From Siphonodentalium dalli (lineage: Eukaryota; Mollusca; Scaphopoda; Gadilida; Siphonodentaliidae), in contig CP136067.1 in assembly GCA_032622095.1 (NCBI GenBank), positions 195,014,052-195,078,051 on the forward strand: a DNA stretch of 64,000 bases, in the 5' to 3' direction. How positions within the stretch are numbered: the first letter of the stretch is position 1; each line of letters begins with the position of its first letter. A program made the position numbers and the translations under genes. Shown here one piece after another: positions 11,039 to 22,353 of this stretch. The notes beneath the pieces are model-generated. The model did no database searches. It was not told the DNA's origin and saw only the letters and a list, made by a program, of their open reading frames with translations.

Positions 11039-11220
11039 TTAACCCTTTATTTAGTAAATGGATTCTCCCATTCAGTCATAAAAGCATACATTGGAATGAT
11101 CTATTATTCATTTGGAAGGTTTCCGGAAAAAATGAGCAAATAGACGAAAAGATAATACAAGTGTGGAAGAATTCCTGTTAATTGGTAGGAAATGTTGAGA
11201 TAATAAGTTCAACAAACAGC
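11039..11220. mobile_element. TTAA MITE, TACTAAATGGATTC family
   Basis: It begins TTAACCCTTTATTTAGTAAA and contains GGAAATGTTGAGATAATAAG, which forms hairpins in the relatives at 28,445-28,690 and 52,960-53,190. The right terminus is not visible before the next MITE at 11,227. Confidence 0.5.
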
Positions 11221-11226
11221 ATATGG

Positions 11227-11426
11227 TACAGTAATGCCCTAAGTAATCGACTCCTTAAACACAGCAGAATTATGGGTAACTTTTCAGGATTTAGTCGGAA
11301 ATATGGCTTGTTGCCATTCATCGGAAAGCTCTCCCATGGCAACAAGCCATATTTCCGACTAAATCCTGAAAAGTTACCCATAATTCTGCTGTGTTTAAGG
11401 AGTCGATTACTGAGGGCATTACTGTA
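11227..11426. mobile_element. TA foldback MITE
   Basis: A nearly perfect palindrome about 200 bp long, with TA at both ends. The loop is at GAAAGCTCTCCCATGG. This is one of the best preserved copies. Confidence 0.85.
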
Positions 11427-11429
11427 TGA

Positions 11430-12590
11430 GTATTTAAGTTATTTTTTAACGGTCACAAAATTGCTAAAAATAGATAAACTAAAGACTGCAACTCAGATAA
11501 AAAAAAATGGACAAACCTGATGTCAAAGATCCATATACCAAATATGAATGAAATTGGTTCACGTTTTTTCAAGTTATCACGCTAACAGACATAAATATTT
11601 ATAAAATTGCTAAAAATAGACAAACTAAGGGTCGTAACTAAGGCAAAAAGGATCGGACTAAAATTGTCTTATTACTTTTTTGTTTTATCACAAATATATT
11701 TCTCTATCATTTCACGCATGGCCAGACCGCCGTTTCATGCATTTCTATATATCGATGATTACAAAGACTTATACTGGTATCGGTATATATAGGACAGGGT
11801 AATAAATGAGACAGACAGAACAATGAGACAATGAATATTGAATATTCAAATAGAGCTCTGATTGGTGATGCTCGATTAGTAACAAGATTTAATTTCAGAA
11901 AGATTACAGACATGCAACATCATCTGCCGACAAGTTTCTATCTTCTAATGAGATTGACAACGACATTTGAATGTGACAAGAGACCGCACGCATGCATGAT
12001 ACCAGCTACAGTACGCCTGACATGACTTCATTAACTTCATGTGATCACTTTCACATTAGAAGCTTATGATCCTAGCTACAGTATTTATAATTGTTTTATG
12101 TCCATCAGGAGAAAGTATCCAATAACACATGTAAATGTAATTGATTTGTCGTTGGACCAAAATTAATTTGCCTTGCACCAAGGAACCAGGTTCAGGGTTC
12201 GCGTTGCCAATTGCCAATGGCAAAAATAATTCACATTTGGCAAAAAATATTTTCATTTGGCAAAAGTTTTGGAAGTCTCTTTTTAATTCCTCAAGAAATT
12301 TGAAAAATATTGGTCAATCATTACCATTTATTTCAGGAAACTCTTACAACATAATTATATTAGTGGTGTTTTATAAGGTTTAGGAAAAGTTATCACCACT
12401 TCGCAACCCTTCTACCATTGTATTGTTCGGTGATTGGCTTATTGTTGTGCTAGTATGATAAACCACAATAGAGATGCGAGTATAATTAATTATTAACAAA
12501 TTGCTTTTCTATCGATGTCAAAAGAGTTCAACCCGTGAGAGTCGAAACATAATAATTAACGTTGCAGAAAATGATACCATCAGGGATAGC
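11430..12590. other. Unassigned sequence; small duplications only
   Basis: TTGCTAAAAATAGATAAACT at about 11,461 recurs slightly changed at about 11,608. The phrase ATTTTCATTTGGCAAAAG near 12,250 recurs at 12,628 beside the start of the large array. No gene is supported. Confidence 0.45.
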
Positions 12591-12654
12591 ATTTGGCAAA
12601 TGCTAATATAATTTGGCAAAAAATATTTTCATTTGGCAAAAGTAAATTTCGGTC

Positions 12655-15600
12655 CAGCGCGGACCCTGACCAGGTGGCTGTAATGATAAGTCCCAGCGTG
12701 GACCCTGACCAGGTGGCTGTAATGATAAGTCACAGCACGGACCCTGACCAGGTGGCTGTAATGATAAGTCCCAGCGTGGACCCTGACCAGGTGGCTGTAA
12801 TGATAAGTCCCAGTATGAACCCTGACCAGGTGGCTGTAATGATAAGTCCCAGTATGAACCCTGACCAGGTTGCTGTAATGATAAGTCCCAGCACGGAGCC
12901 TGACCAGGTGGTTGTAATGATAAGTCCCAGTATGAACCCTGACCAGGTGGCTGTAATGATAAGTCCCAGCGTGGACCCTGACCAGGTGGCTGTAATGATA
13001 AGTCCCAGCACGGACCCTGACCAGGTGGCTGTAATGATAAGTCCCAGCACGGACCCTGACCAGGTGGCTGTAATGATAAGTCCCAGCACGGACCCTGACC
13101 AGGTGGCTGTAATGATAAGTCCCAGCGTGGACCCTGACCAGGTGGCTGTAATGATAAGTCCCAGCGTGGACCCTGACCAGGTGGTTGTAATGATAAGTCC
13201 CAGCACGGACCCTGACCAGGTGGCTGTAATGATAAGTCCCAGCGTGGACACTGACCAGGTGGCTGTAATGATAAGTCCCAGCGTGGACCCTGACCAGGTG
13301 GTTGTAATGATAAGTCCCAGCATGAACCCTGACCAGGTGGCTGTAATGATAAGTCCCAGCGTGGACCCTGACCAGGTGGCTGTAATGATAAGTCCCAGCA
13401 TGGAGCCTGACCAGGTGGCTGTAATGATAAGTCCCAGCGTAGACCCTGACCAGGTGGCTGTAATGATAAGTCCCAGCTCGGACCCTGACCAGGTGGCTGT
13501 AATGATAAGTCCCAGCGTGGACCCTGACCAGGTGGCTGTAATGATAAGTCCCAGCGTGGACCCTGACCAGGTGGCTGTAATGATAAGTCCCAGCGCGGAC
13601 CCTGACCAGGTGGCTGTAATGATAAGTCCCAGCGTGGACCCTGACCAGGTGGCTGTAATGATAAGTCCCAGCATGGACACTGACCAGGTGGATGTAATGA
13701 TAAGTCCCAGCGTGGACCCTGACCAGGTGGTTGTAATGATAAGTCCCAGCGCGGACCCTGACCAGGTGGCTGTAATGATAAGTCCCAGCATGGACCCTGA
13801 CCAGGTGGCTGTAATGATAAGTCCCAGCACGGACCCTGACCAGGTGGCTGTAATGATAAGTCCCAGCATGGACCCTGACCAGGTGGTTGTAATGATAAGT
13901 CCCAGCGCGGACCCTGACCAGGTGGCTGTAATGATAAGTCCCAGCACGGACCCTGACCAGGTGGCTGTAATGATAAGTCCCAGCATGGACCCTGACCAGG
14001 TGGTTGTAATGATAAGTCCCAGCGCGGACCCTGACCAGGTGGCTGTAATGATAAGTCCCAGCATGGACCCTGACCAGGTGGTTGTAATGATAAGTCCCAG
14101 TGTGAACCCTGACCAGGTGGCTGTAATGATAAGTCCCAGCATGGACCCTGACCAGGTGGTTGTAATGATAAGTCCCAGCACGGACCCTGACCAGGTGGCT
14201 GTAATGATAAGTCCCAGCACGGACCCTGACCAGGTGGTTGTAATGATAAGTCCCAGCATGAACCCTGACCAGGTGGCTGTAATGATAAGTCCCAGCTCGG
14301 ACCCTGACCAGGTGGCTGTAATGATAAGTCCCAGCTCGGACCCTGACCAGGTGGCTGTAATGATAAGTCCCAGCACGGACCCTGACCAGGTGGCTGTAAT
14401 GATAAGTCCCAGCATGGACCCTGACCAGGTGGTTGTAATGATAAGTCCCAGCGCGGACCCTGACCAGGTGGCTGTAATGATAAGTCCCAGCATGGACCCT
14501 GACCAGGTGGTTGTAATGATAAGTCCCAGTGTGAACCCTGACCAGGTGGCTGTAATGATAAGTCCCAGCATGGACCCTGACCAGGTGGTTGTAATGATAA
14601 GTCCCAGCACGGACCCTGACCAGGTGGCTGTAATGATAAGTCCCAGCACGGACCCTGACCAGGTGGCTGTAATGATAAGTCCCAGCATGGACCCTGACCA
14701 GGTGGCTGTAATGATAAGTCCCAGTGCGGACCCTGACCAGGTGGCTGTATTGATAAGTCCCAGCGTGGACCCTGACCAGGTGGTTGTAATGATAAGTCCC
14801 AGCGCGGACCCTGACCAGGTGGTTGTAATGATAAGTCCCAGCACGGACCCTGACCAGGTGGCTGTAATGATAAGTCCCAGTGCGGACCCTGACCAGGTGG
14901 CTGTAATGATAAGTCCCAGCATGGACCCTGACCAGGTGGTTGTAATGATAAGTCCCAGCACGGACCCTGACCAGGTGGCTGTAATGATAAGTCCCAGCGT
15001 GGACCCTGACCAGGTGGCTGTAATGATAAGTCCCAGCGCGGACCCTGACCAGGTGGCTGTAATGATAAGTCCCAGCGTGGACCCTGACCAGGTGGCTGTA
15101 ATGATAAGTCCCAGTGCGGACCCTGACCAGGTGGCTGTAATGATAAGTCCCAGCGTGGACCCTGACCAGGTGGTTGTAATGATAAGTCCCAGCGCGGACC
15201 CTGACCAGGTGGCTGTAATGATAAGTCCCAGCGCGGAGCCTGACCAGGTGGCTGTAATGATAAGTCCCAGCGCGGAGCCTGACCAGGTGGCTGTAATGAT
15301 AAGTCCCAGCGCGGACCCTGACCAGGTGGCTGTAATGATAAGTCCCAGTGTGAACCCTGACCAGGTGGCTGTAATGATAAGTCCCAGCGTGGACCCTGAC
15401 CAGGTTGCTGTAATGATAAGTCCCAGCATGGACCCTGACCAGGTGGCTGTAATGATAAGTCCCAGCGTGGACCCTGACCAGGTGGTTGTAATGATAAGTC
15501 CCAGCATGGACACTGACAAGGTGGCTGTAATGATAAGTCCCAGCACGGACCCTGACCAGGTTGCTGAAATGATAAGTCCCAGCGTGGACCCTGGCCAGGT

Positions 15601-15685
15601 GGCTGTAATGATAAGTCCCAGCACGGACCCTGACCAGGTTGCTGTAATGATAAGTCCCAGCACGGACCCTGACCAGGTGGCTGTA
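12655..15685. repeat. 39-bp minisatellite, 78 copies
   Basis: Unit GACCCTGACCAGGTGGCTGT plus AATGATAAGTCCCAGCGTG occurs 77 full times plus a partial copy, with no length change through the array. Because 39 is divisible by 3 and the unit lacks stops in several frames, one plus and three minus frames stay open for about 1,000 codons; the plus frame reads DPDQVAVMISPSV repeatedly. Differences between copies cluster at CGCG (also CGTG, CACG, CATG, TGCG, TGTG), as expected from CpG decay rather than protein selection. I annotate it as non-coding. Confidence 0.9.
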
Positions 15686-16836
15686 CATGTACATGTACAT
15701 ATAAGTTAACTTCCCTGACGGCTGTCATACATGTACATATAAGTTAACTACCGTACATGTATCTATGGCTCTCACAAATGAAGTTAGCCCCATATGAAGA
15801 TGGTCCCACGTGAAGTCGGCCCCATCTAGAACAGAATACCATTGTTTAAAATCATTCTTTATTTATATTTTATGATATGAAATATGAAACTGATAATAAT
15901 GACGATATAATAATTCCATAGGTTAAATATTTGCCCCCTGCACATGTGTGGTTTGGCTCCTTTGAAATCTATGCAGCTTCTTCTCCCTCACTTATTAAGC
16001 TGGAGGGGAATTAACTTTGCCCCGGATTGCAGAAGTGGCACCAGCACATACATGTACATGTAGAATGATATTAAGTTTGCACCGCCGATTTTTCTGTTTA
16101 GTCTATGATGCACCCTTCTGTGTCGTACGTTGTTTGTCCTGATCAACATCATGAATGTGCACCATGATGCTGGACCCCATGGCTTGAGGCAAAAGTTGTT
16201 GATACTAAGGTCTTTAGAAAATATTGAAAATTAATGAAAGTTCACATGCAAGCTTGAGAAAAAATGGAAAGTTGCGGACTTCACAATAGCCTACACAAAC
16301 ACTACACTAAATCAATCAAATTAAGTTGGGGACCTCACAATTAGCCAACATACCGACTTCTCCAGATACCGCTCTCACAGATACTCCAATAATATCTTTT
16401 TCTCTATCTGCAACCACTTTTTATTCCTGCTCATTTATTCAATTGCTATATTTTGTTTTCATAATGCTACATGTACCGGTACATGCTGTATATATGATAT
16501 TTTATCATCTGTACATGTATGGTATATATACATTATATATATGCAGTTAGCTACTATATACGCAGCCCTCTTAATTCAGATTGTTTGGCTTCGGCAATCC
16601 GCTACGGCAATAATATGCCATGGCCCAGTTTGCTTCAGCAAATTGCTTCGGCAATGCTGATTGCCGTAGCCAATTATGAAGGCTGTATACGTTACTAGTA
16701 CCGGTATGTATATATTCCATCAAATAAAATCTAATCTAAGTTTGTAACAGTATTAAAGGAACAATCTCGTCCAGATTTGAATGTATCTGCATTCAGATGA
16801 AAAAAAAGTTATTCGGGTTCTTGCCATGCAGGCCTC
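15686..16836. other. Unassigned sequence with CATGTACATGTA microsatellites
   Basis: CATGTACATATAAGTTAACT occurs twice at 15,687-15,750. A small inverted pair (GGCTTCGGCAATCCG and its partner near 16,660) forms a foldback at 16,565-16,690. No gene is supported. Confidence 0.4.
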
Positions 16837-16848
16837 GACTGATCCACA

Positions 16849-16995
16849 GTTACTGGACATAAAGTCCCAAAAATAAGGTTTCAATCAAATTTGTAAATCG
16901 GTATACTAATATAAGTAACTCCTTATATTAGTACACCAATTTATAAATTTGATTAAAACCTTATTTTTGTGACTTTATGTCCAGTAACTGTGACT
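16849..16995. repeat. Large imperfect palindrome (foldback element)
   Basis: CACAGTTACTGGACATAAAG and the following AATAAGGTTT block return inverted after a short centre at TAAGTAACTCCTTATA. Arms are about 70 bp. It is probably a small foldback MITE. Confidence 0.65.
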
Positions 16996-17039
16996 GATCC
17001 CACAGAGATGCAGGCCTCATTTCCTGACCCTACTTACAC

Positions 17040-17800
17040 ATACCGGTACTAGTACATGTATAAGTACAACTGCATGTACATGATATAGTATCAGTAAAGC
17101 ACATGTACATGTACCGGTACATGTATGTGTCGCAGGGATTTCTTTCTCTCAGGGAAATCGTTGTATGCACATATGTGAATATATGGTATATACACTGTAC
17201 CCTTGTTCATGTGTATATACGGAAGTCAAATTTAAGTTGTATGAGTCCGAGAACATGTGTATCTAATTTCTTTCGTCGCCATGAGGGTTGGAGGTGAATA
17301 AATTGGAAAGGTCTCACCTTAAAATATCTTTATATATATTGATGATATCAGAATTTAGGTATACAGTGCTGTACATATCGTCGGTTACAGGTATACATCA
17401 TGTGCTTTGCTAAATGTGAATTTAAAGGTCCTACATTAATTCTGCCACATATTACGTGCAACATTCACTCTACCACATATGTTTTTCAGAGCCAGAGATA
17501 ACTAACTACAAGCATACATGTAATATGATGTATACCGTATGAAAGCAAAAAAAAAGGGAATTCCGAATTTTGGACTGAAACAAAATGTCTGTAAGGTTTG
17601 CGATTCATTGCGGGAGCAAGAAGAGTCCAAATTTCTTAGCCATTGCTAGTACTTAAATCAGTGCCCAGCATACAATCTAAAAAAAATAGTAAGCAGTTTA
17701 TCTCACCTCTGTTTTTCGACCAGCAAAATTAGGTGACATACCGTATTAAAAACCGCTATTTCAGGAAGATGCAAATAAATATGAACAAATGGAGAATAGA
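17040..17800. other. Unassigned AT-rich sequence
   Basis: Contains ACATGTACATGTACCGGTAC microsatellite tracts. No exon or transposon end is recognised. Confidence 0.35.
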
Positions 17801-17924
17801 ATAAACATTGTGATTTAACAAGTATCATAATGAATCTATGGGAAGCCAAATTGACATTTAATAAATAATATTGAGCTTATATAAACGCAATAAGGAATCT
17901 CTAATTGCACTTACTAGTAAGTAC

Positions 17925-18568
17925 GTGACACTCCACAGTTTCTGCAGGGATTGGTGCAAAAATAAGGGGGCACCAATTCAATGAAAAATAACTGAAATGT
18001 GATCCCACAACACATATACAATGTATACATACCTGGGTTGAGCACATACTAGGCTTAAAGATTTTGGTACAGAATTGTCATTTTAATGGGGGTAGCAAGA
18101 GTTATGCCCCTTGATTGTGGGCCTGAAAAATGAAATTTTGATGCAAAAATGGCCAAAATAAGCGATTTTCAGGCCCATGGGACACAAAAACCAGACAATC
18201 TAAGGTATAGCCGCCTATGTTGTCTGGAAGAACACTGTTTCCTCACAAAAATATCAAAAAATTTCAAACTTCTCACCACTGTAATTTTGTTTTAAATATT
18301 TTTCATGCAGATGACAAATTTTAGGTGCTAAAAAGTCACGCTGGTGTCTGGAGCCACTGTTTCGCAGAAATCGCTACTACTTCATACTGGTGGGGTCAAG
18401 GTCACCTGAAACAATATTTTTCAAAACTCAAAGACATCCTCTAAAAATCCACAAATTCATAACTAACCTTCTCTCAATAAACATACCACACCCATGGTGA
18501 CAGAAAACACTGGTACTCTATTCTAAGAAATTTACCCCTACTGATCATTCGAAACTGTGGAGTGTCAC
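17925..18568 (+). mobile_element. 644-bp non-autonomous DNA element, copy 1
   Basis: The termini are inverted GTGACACTCCACAGTTTC. No transposase ORF. A second copy of the same length, differing at only a few sites, lies at 20,490-21,133 in the same orientation. I could not define a target duplication. Confidence 0.75.
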
Positions 18569-19062
18569 CTTAAGGGAAATGCAATTTTATTAATCTTTAA
18601 CAGGGACCACACCTCCATATTCTCTGCATTATACCGCTTAAAATGATATATTACACCCCATGCGTTATTGCAATCACAGGCAGCAAGATTGGGTGGGGAT
18701 TTACATGCACCCCCATGATTTCACCCCTTTTGGGTCTTTCAGAGCACAATGACGTTATGCTTGACGTAGTGACAAAATGGATATAGTCAACCATCATCTA
18801 TGGCTTGAAAAAGGTCTGAAATGCTAAAATGTTGTATAAAATATATTATGAGATGCATATTTTCCTCAGATATCAAAATAAAACATAATATTTCATACAA
18901 CAACTATCTTTAATACTCTCCCAAATCTATGGGTTAAAAAATTCCAAGTCTTATTTAGCATTAAGGGAAAGCTTTACAAGGTTATGACATCACATGAACA
19001 TTATGTTGTCAAGTGAAATATGACCAAGGAAACCTGAATTATTATATTTCACACTTGTGAAT
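18569..19062. other. Unassigned sequence
   Basis: AT-rich, no supported gene. It is the flank into which the LINE fragment inserted. Confidence 0.35.
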
Positions 19063-20175
19063 AGAATAGAATAGAATAGAGTTTATTTACCAATAAAGGC
19101 CCTCAGTGGGTAAGTTACAAAGTGTTATAAGCATAACAAACATATAGTATAGGGTGTAACAGCTAGATATAATCAGATACAAACATATAAAGTGACCATG
19201 ACTGCATAACTAGTAAGAACTTTATGCCCTTGCTTTGAAGTAAGATAATGGTTGTTAGCGAGTAATGTGAATAAAACAAATGTTTTTGTTTTTTTGTTTT
19301 GTTTTGTTTTTTTAAACCAAAAGATTTAAATATGTAGCATTTGAGACTGGAGTTAGCTTTTGTGTTTGTATAAAAAGCTAATCTAGTAGCTATATAGGCC
19401 TTGGCTAGGCGTGACGTTGTCCGAGTAGTCGGCAGTCATGGTACAGCATGGGTTAAGTGATAAATAAGTAAAGTAAGTGACTAGATTCTTGAAACATACT
19501 AAATAATGAGAATAAAAGAGATAAGTAATACAGTGTGACAATAAGAAAGGTTAAGGTAATTCCATATTGAAAGTTATGGGTATTTAATGTACAGCCCTGG
19601 ATTATTGGGATAAAGCAGTTTGTCTAAGTATAAAGCTTTCCTTAATGAAATTGCTAATAATCTTAAGTGAGTGAATGTTTTCAGTTGACATGAGCAAATG
19701 AAATTTTTGCTGGTTACTCAGGTTTGAGAAATGTGTACACTGATAACCTATTTCTTTATATAATTGTTTTCTTGAATTCTGATATCTTGAGCATTCTGTC
19801 AAAAAATGATATTCATTTTCAATTTTATTCTCATTGCATACTTTACATAATCGTAAGGACCGGGGTGGTTTTTTGTTTTTTGGTTTATGTCTGTCCATCT
19901 CTATCCTCAGGTTATGAGCACTAATTCTGAGTTGACACATAGCTTTTCTTGACTCATAGTTATCTAGATTTAAATATTCTTCTTTTTTAAATGTGTTTTT
20001 GTAAGTGAAATATGAGTCCAGTTTGCCCTCCCCATTTGTAAGATATGAGTCACGAATAGAGTGCCATTCTTTCTTGAACATTTTATACATTTGTTTATCA
20101 GTAATTCTCAGAACTTGCTCGAGTGGGAGATTTAGAAAGACTGAATATCTAATTTTGTTATATACTGTGTAATGT
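19063..20175 (-). mobile_element. 5'-truncated LINE (non-LTR retrotransposon)
   Basis: On the minus strand, the C-terminal part of a reverse-transcriptase ORF is followed by a ~540-bp 3' UTR with AATAAA near 19,085 and a short ATTCT-repeat tail at 19,063. It is cut off upstream near 20,175, as expected from incomplete reverse transcription. No clear target duplication is visible. Confidence 0.7.
19602..20168 (-). pseudogene. LINE ORF2 C-terminal fragment (RT zinc-binding region)
   Basis: The reading frame is open from the truncation near 20,168 to a stop at 19,602; an internal ATG is at 20,090. The central part reads RISAHNLRIEMDRH, then LCKVCNENKIENEYHFLTEC, matching the C-x2-C...H-x4-C zinc-binding tail that follows reverse transcriptase in many non-LTR elements. 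The endonuclease and polymerase domains are missing, so it cannot act alone. The 162-residue frame is intact, which suggests a fairly recent insertion. Confidence 0.7.
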
Positions 20176-20280
20176 CACAATATCAGCCATTTCAGCTAAG
20201 ATTCAAGGAGCATATGATGTTATGAAGAAGTACCCATCATCTGAAAAATCACCAATAACCATATACATGAACCACCACCA

Positions 20281-20299
20281 CCCCCCCCCCCCCCCCCCA
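20281..20299. repeat. Poly-C tract
   Basis: An uninterrupted run of about 18 C follows CACCACCACC. Its length may be unreliable in the assembly. Confidence 0.8.
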
Positions 20300-20489
20300 C
20301 TGCTCCAAGACTCCATATCCCCACCAATTTATATGACTAAAGACAACCTGTATTGGAATATCCATAGAAGAATGGTGTATCTACCATAAAATGTTCCTTC
20401 TAACTGAACAGATTTGCTAAAAAAGGATTTTCAGTAACAATATCTGTCAAGTTGACAGATGAAAATGGAGCTATTTGCTGGTCTTGAAG

Positions 20490-21133
20490 GTGACACTCCA
20501 CAGTTTCTGCAGGGATTGGTGCAAAAATAAGGGGGCACCAATTCAATGAAAAATAACTGAAATGTGATCCCACAACACATATACAATGTATACATACCTG
20601 GGTTGAGCACATACTAGGCTTAAAGATTTTGGTACAGAATTGTCATTTTAATGGGGGTAGCAAGAGTTATGCCCCTTGATTGTGTGCCTGAAAAATGAAA
20701 TTTTGATGCAAAAATGACCAAAATAAGCGATATTCAGGCCCATGGGACACAAAAACCAGACAATCTATGGTATAGCCGCCTATGTTGTCTGGAAGAACAC
20801 TGTTTCCTCACAAAAATATCAAAAAATTTCAAACTTCTCACCACTGTAATTTAAAAAAAAATATTTTTCATGCAGATGACAAATTTTAGGTGCTAAAAAG
20901 TCACGCTGGTGTCTGGAGCCACTGTTTCGCAGAAATCGCTACTACTTCATACTGGTGGGGTCAAGGTCACCTGAAACAATATTTTTCAAAACTCAAAGAC
21001 ATCCTCTAAAAATCCACAAATTCATAACTAACCTTCTCTCAATAAACATACCACACCCATGGTGACAGAAAACACTGGTACTCTATTCTAAGAAATTTAC
21101 CCCTACTGATCAATCGAAACTGTGGAGTGTCAC
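20490..21133 (+). mobile_element. 644-bp non-autonomous DNA element, copy 2
   Basis: Same ends (GTGACACTCCACAGTTTC inverted) and same length as 17,925-18,568. Differences are few, for example GATTGTGTGCC for GATTGTGGGCC. Confidence 0.75.
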
Positions 21134-21134
21134 C

Positions 21135-21365
21135 TAAGCACAATAAGAATATTTCTTAATATTGTGCTCAAGCACAATTAGAGATTCCTTATTGTGCTTT
21201 TAAAAGCAAAATAAGAAATTTCTTATTGCGCTTTTAAAAGTGCAATAGGATATTCCTTATTGCACTTAAGCGCAATTAGATATTTCCTTATTCAATAGTT
21301 ATTGCACTTAAGTTAAGCACAATTAGAGAATCTTATTCAGTTATTGCGCTTAAGCTCAAATATTT
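21135..21365. repeat. Cluster of imperfect palindromes with AAGCACAATTAG
   Basis: Repeated AAGCACAAT, TTATTGCGCTT and TCCTTATTGCACTTAAG blocks in both orientations form several hairpins inside the right arm of the composite block. Confidence 0.55.
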
Positions 21366-21712
21366 ATTAAATGTCAATTTGGCTTTCCAATCCCATAGTC
21401 TCATTATGATAGTTGATACTTGTTAAATCACAATGTTTATACTATTGTAAACTAACTTTATACCAGGATTATGACTATATATGACAAATAACTGTTTTCA
21501 ACTAATTCTATTTACTTTTCTTTTGTAAGTATTCTTATTCTCCATTCCTAAATGTCAATTTAGCTTCCCATATGATGATATGATATTATGAATGAAGACA
21601 AAAGACAATAGGCTAGCCTAGTTAGCTAGTATATTGCAATTAATTACTATATAGTATACTGGTACATCACTTCATGTATGATACACATGTATGTACCGGT
21701 ATATGCACTCAC

Positions 21713-21884
21713 CAAAAATGAAGATGACCTTTGGGAAACCTGTAGCAACTTTAATCCCGTTCCCCTGTGTAATGCTGACCCTGTGTTTTCGTATCGAAGA
21801 CCATCTTCGTATGGAAGAACTGGACTTGCGGCGATCTCCATTTCCCAAGCTAGGATTGCTGTCCGAAGAGCTACCACAGCCCAT
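21713..21884 (-). CDS. First coding exon of an adenylate kinase 1-like protein (partial)
   Basis: The exon starts at ATG 21,884 (minus) and ends at a GTGAGT donor after 57 codons plus one base. The N-terminus is MGCGSSSDSN, a good N-myristoylation signal (Gly2, Ser6) with Cys3 available for palmitoylation, followed by a Ser/Arg-rich linker. The exon closes with FPKVIFIF and a split glycine codon. Adenylate kinase 1 has a K-[IV]-I-F-x-x strand just before its P-loop GGPGSGKGTQC, and vertebrate AK1 has a myristoylated isoform. The P-loop exon would come next on the minus strand, but I could not find it between here and position 1. Alternatives are another nucleoside monophosphate kinase or an unrelated P-loop protein. 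Such enzymes interconvert ATP, ADP and AMP; myristoylation would place it at a membrane. Confidence 0.55.
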
Positions 21885-22254
21885 ATTCACAATTATTTAG
21901 TTTTCACCAACGCCAAAATGGCTTGGCGAAAAAGATAAAAATGAAACAAGGCTCTGACTTCAGTCTGAAGTGAAGAGAATCAAAACAAAAAATCTGCAGT
22001 CAATCAGTGAATCGCTGAATCAGAATGCTAATCCGATATGTCAATCTCTAAAAGTAAAACTTTAGGCAAATATAAATTATAACTTGTCCAAATCATGAAT
22101 GAGGTAAAGTTGTTACTATAATGCCAAATCGACATCTAGTCCATATCACTGACGAAATCGTATCTGGCGCCAGTAAGATAAATTTTGACATTCACATTGG
22201 CTCATGCAAGATTTGCCAAGCGTGAAGGCACCGCACACTGTGAGGTCAGGGTGG

Positions 22255-22353
22255 AAAATGGCGACTTGTAGTCATGACGACAAAATTATAGCGTCACGTG
22301 ATTTAAACTTAACCGGAAGTAGGAAGTATGTCATCACGTGATTAACAAGATGG
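22255..22353. promoter_or_regulatory. TATA-less promoter-like cluster (YY1, E-box, ETS motifs)
   Basis: Within 100 bp lie AAAATGGCG (22,255), GTCACGTGAT (22,293), ACCGGAAGT (22,312), ATCACGTGAT (22,333) and AAGATGG (22,347). Such combinations are common at housekeeping promoters. It is about 370-470 bp upstream of the minus-strand adenylate kinase-like start, so it most likely serves that gene; a divergent partner on the plus strand is possible but none was recognised. Confidence 0.45.

Larger units (their letters stand above)
17803..21445. mobile_element. Composite inverted-repeat block holding a LINE and twin 644-bp elements
   Basis: The outer arms are inverted copies: CATTGTGATTTAACAAGTAT with GGGAAGCCAAATTGACATTT at 17,805-17,860, and the reverse complement at 21,365-21,441. 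The arms resemble those of the 510-bp element at 58,038-58,548. Between them lie two direct copies of a 644-bp element and a LINE fragment, so the block probably grew by insertion into one smaller element. Confidence 0.5.

Noticed and set aside
12655-15685. CRISPR array
   Set aside because: There are no unique spacers; whole units repeat directly. The window is eukaryotic and has no cas genes.
12593-15709. A 1,038-residue repetitive protein (DPDQVAVMISPSV repeats), or its 1,041-, 1,023- and 977-residue counterparts on the other strand
   Set aside because: All four frames are open only because the unit is 39 bp without stops. Variation follows CpG decay and not codon positions of any one frame, and no promoter, intron or signal supports a gene.
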